Made by a program: the position numbers and the translations under genes. Under the pieces are notes generated by a model. The model was not told where the DNA came from, searched no databases, and saw only the letters and a list, made by a program, of their open reading frames with translations. A stretch of 64,000 nucleotides of DNA from Anaeromyxobacter oryzae (GTDB lineage Bacteria; Myxococcota; Myxococcia; Myxococcales; Anaeromyxobacteraceae), in assembly GCF_023169945.1 (NCBI RefSeq), contig NZ_AP025591.1, positions 3,530,481 through 3,594,480 on the forward strand, given 5' to 3'. Shown one piece after another: positions 62,269 to 64,000 of the stretch (the stretch's first letter is position 1; each line of letters begins with the position of its first letter).

Positions 62269-63393
62269 CTACTCCTTCTTCTCGCCCTTGTCGGACTCGG
62301 CGATCTTCTTGGACGCCACGTAGCCCGCGCCGACGAGCGCGCCGATCACCGCTCCGCCGAGGCCCACCGCGACCGGGCTCGACCCGACGACGCCGTGCTC
62401 GGGGTGGATGGCCGGGTACGCCATCGGGGCGGTCGGCTTCTCGATGGGGAGGTTCTCGTAGATCGACTTGTTGAAGACGATCCCCTGCTCCGTGCAGCCG
62501 ACGCAGGGGTGGCCGATGCCGACCGGCCACGCGCCCGGGACCTCGCAGAAGTCGAGGAGCGAGCAGTTGGCGTGCGTCTGCGGGCCCTTGCAGCCGAGCT
62601 TGTAGAGGCACCAGCCGTTGCGGTGGCCCTCGTCGCCGAAGACCTGCGCGAAGCGGCCGGCGTCGAAGTGCGGCCGGCGCGGGCAGTCCTCGTGGATGAC
62701 GCGGGCGTAGGCGAACTTCGGGCGGCCCTTCTCGTCGAGCGCGGGGAGCGTCCCGAACGTCGCGAACTGGAGGACCGTGCCGAGCAGGTTGTACGGGTTC
62801 GCCGGGCAGCCGGGGAGCGTGATGACCGGCTTGTTGATCCCCTTCGCCTTCAGGATCTCCGGCGCGCCCACCGCCTCGGTCGGGTTCGGCGCCGCCGACG
62901 GCACGCCGCCCCAGGAGGAGCACGAGCCGATGCAGATGATGGCGGCGGCCTTCTCGGCGCACTCGACGAGGGAGTCGGTGGCCTTCTTGCCGCCGACGAT
63001 GCAGTAGATCCCGTCCTCCTTCTTCGGGATCGCGCCCTCGACCACGAGGACGTACCCGCCGGCCTTCTTCGCGTCGTCGAGCGCGGCCTCGATCTGCTTG
63101 CCGGCCGCGGCGAAGAGGGTCTCGTGGTAGTCGACCGAGACGAGGTCGAGGATCAGCGAGCCGACGTCCGGATGGCTGGTCCGCAGGAGCGACTCGGTGC
63201 ACCCGGTGCACTCCTGGAAGTGCAGCCACACGACCGACGGCTTCTTCTTGCCGACGTTCTCCGCCATCTTCTCGCCCGCCCACGCGGGGAGGCCGACGGC
63301 GGCCGCGGCGACGCTGCAAACCTTGATGAAGTCACGGCGGGAGACGCCCTTGGCCTCCGGCTCGGCAATCATCGGGGAGCCCATATTGTCCAT
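62269..63393 (-). CDS. hybO: [NiFe] hydrogenase small subunit
   Basis: A 374-residue small subunit. Tat signal SRRDFIK (18-24) and then the proximal-cluster motif ECTGCTESLLR are seen, with GSCSSWGGVPSAAPNPT and LPGCPANP. Distal and medial clusters are formed by the later Cys/His residues (CPRRPHFDAG, NGWCLYKLGCKGP and HPCVGCTEQG). A C-terminal hydrophobic helix (VAVGLGGAVIGALVGAGYVA) anchors it. GGAGG precedes the ATG at 63393. It is the first gene of the hyb operon, so it receives the main promoter. Confidence 0.97.
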   Translation of the reverse strand: MDNMGSPMIAEPEAKGVSRRDFIKVCSVAAAAVGLPAWAGEKMAENVGKKKPSVVWLHFQECTGCTESLLRTSHPDVGSLILDLVSVDYHETLFAAAGKQIEAALDDAKKAGGYVLVVEGAIPKKEDGIYCIVGGKKATDSLVECAEKAAAIICIGSCSSWGGVPSAAPNPTEAVGAPEILKAKGINKPVITLPGCPANPYNLLGTVLQFATFGTLPALDEKGRPKFAYARVIHEDCPRRPHFDAGRFAQVFGDEGHRNGWCLYKLGCKGPQTHANCSLLDFCEVPGAWPVGIGHPCVGCTEQGIVFNKSIYENLPIEKPTAPMAYPAIHPEHGVVGSSPVAVGLGGAVIGALVGAGYVASKKIAESDKGEKKE

Positions 63394-63486
63394 TCAGTCC
63401 TCCAGGTGGCGCGGAGCCTACCGCTCCAGTCCGCAATTGCAACCTGGCAAAATTCCCGGAGGTTTTCCGTTTTCGACGAACGCATG

Positions 63487-63569
63487 ATTTGCGCTCGGAT
63501 AGGGAGGCAAACGGTCACTGTGCGTCATTTGCGCACCGCGTGGATGGGTCCAGAATTGATACCCGTCAA
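63487..63569 (-). promoter_or_regulatory. hyb promoter region: FNR-like box and repeated ATTTGCGC
   Basis: TTGATACCCGTCAA (63556-63569) matches the FNR consensus TTGAT-N4-ATCAA at 9 of 10 positions. It lies about 165 bp upstream of hybO. Nearer to the gene, ATTTGCGC occurs twice on the plus strand at 63487-63494 and 63527-63534, exactly 40 bp apart, as expected for two copies of one protein-binding site on the same face of DNA. No clear -10/-35 or sigma-54 pair was found. The 448-bp gap is AT-richer than its surroundings. Confidence 0.5.
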
Positions 63570-63804
63570 CGGAAAGCCGGACTGGCACGACGAGGGACCC
63601 CGACAAATGGCCTTCGTGGACTCCGCTGGGCAACATTGACTCGAACGGTCCAATACAAATTTTGCGCGCCCCTCCCGGTCAAAAAAATGCCGCGCCCCGG
63701 TCGGCCGCCTCCTCGGAGCGCGCGCGGGCGAGAGCGGGACGTACCGATGGTCCGGGCGATGCCCCGGCCCCTCGGCCCCCGAAAATCACGAGTGGTGAAG
63801 GTCC

Positions 63805-63829
63805 GGGCGGCCGCCGGCGCGGCCGTCCC
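63805..63829 (-). terminator. Hairpin after the sugar permease gene
   Basis: GGGCGGCCGC and GCGGCCGTCCC pair with one bulge around a CGGC loop. The stem lies 13 bp past the stop codon of the permease gene, in the minus direction, and is followed by a short T-containing stretch (GTGATTTTCG). It is the probable end of that transcript. Confidence 0.55.
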
Positions 63830-63841
63830 CCGCACGCCCGA

Positions 63842-64000
63842 TCACTTCACCGCGCCGACGGTGAAGCCGGCGATGAAGCGATCGAGGAAGAAGTTGTAGA
63901 CCACCGCGGTGGGCAGGCTGGCGATGAGGCAGGCCGCCATGAGCGACCCCCAGTAGTAGACGTCCCCCCGGACGAGGAAGATCGGGATGCCGACGCCGAT
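63842..64000 (-). CDS. Carbohydrate ABC transporter permease (MalG type), C-terminal fragment
   Basis: The last 52 residues and the stop of a permease that runs off the window. LMAACLIASLPTAVVYNFFL, then DRFIAGFTVGAVK, is the typical C-terminus of MalG-like inner-membrane sugar permeases (family end: xxFVxGLTxGAVKG). The EAA coupling loop lies outside the window. It is not related to the hydrogenase genes and belongs to the next operon. Confidence 0.85.
   Translation of the reverse strand: MGVGIPIFLVRGDVYYWGSLMAACLIASLPTAVVYNFFLDRFIAGFTVGAVK

Overview
The window is very GC-rich DNA, densely packed with genes on both strands. It is typical of Myxococcota and most like Anaeromyxobacter. Pointers are a DUF2378 protein (a family restricted to myxobacteria), a MYXO-CTERM-like C-terminal tail, two-site GTTCAG motifs at recA that resemble the myxobacterial LexA box, a CarH-type B12 photoreceptor, and a quinone-linked Hyb-type hydrogenase that fits an anaerobic respirer. 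No rRNA, tRNA, CRISPR array or insertion sequence was recognised. The species is inferred, not proven.

Layout. 1-13 kb: the 5' end of recA, DUF2378, yqgE, a HEAGH membrane protein, thpR, the glmU-glmS cell-wall precursor pair, ggt, an unusual inverted GTGCCC/GGGCAC repeat region, a cheW-cheR pair, a TatD-like protein that overlaps moaC tail to tail, trxB and a GNAT enzyme. 13-23 kb: a DsbA-type lipoprotein, ispG, a small cytochrome c, proS, a DUF4388-like protein, pyrF, mgtE, an Smr protein, a CPXCG protein, DUF475, and the remains of an alpha/beta hydrolase. 23-33 kb: a Ser/Thr kinase-TolB-TPR protein, then a MarR/GbsR-led operon (ABC ATPase, two FtsX permeases, a LolA-like periplasmic protein, an outer-membrane barrel). 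It looks like a complete inner-to-outer-membrane export or envelope-sorting route and is the best candidate here for an uncharacterised system.

33-50 kb: small genes (DUF6496, DUF302, SPW), an Ig-like lipoprotein, maeB, a predicted sigma-54 promoter in front of a DMFase-like surface protein, a C_GCAxxG_C_C redox protein, mutM, an ABM monooxygenase, an amidase, plsC, ndh-type dehydrogenase, larA, an aminotransferase, and carH with 11-bp phased repeats in its promoter. 50.7-63.4 kb, minus strand: a Lys-less receiver and the complete hydrogenase locus. The structural genes are hybO-hybA-hybB-hybC with the maturation protease hybD, followed by hypF-hypC-hypD-hypE-hypA-hypB. Together these encode a periplasmic H2-oxidising enzyme, its membrane quinone link, and all six core Hyp factors for the NiFe(CN)2CO site. 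An FNR-like box lies upstream of hybO. The window ends in the 3' end of a MalG-type sugar permease gene.

Many very long open frames in the window are antisense or off-frame artefacts of high GC and were left out. Start codons were chosen from ribosome-binding sites, signal peptides and family length; several are GTG or TTG.
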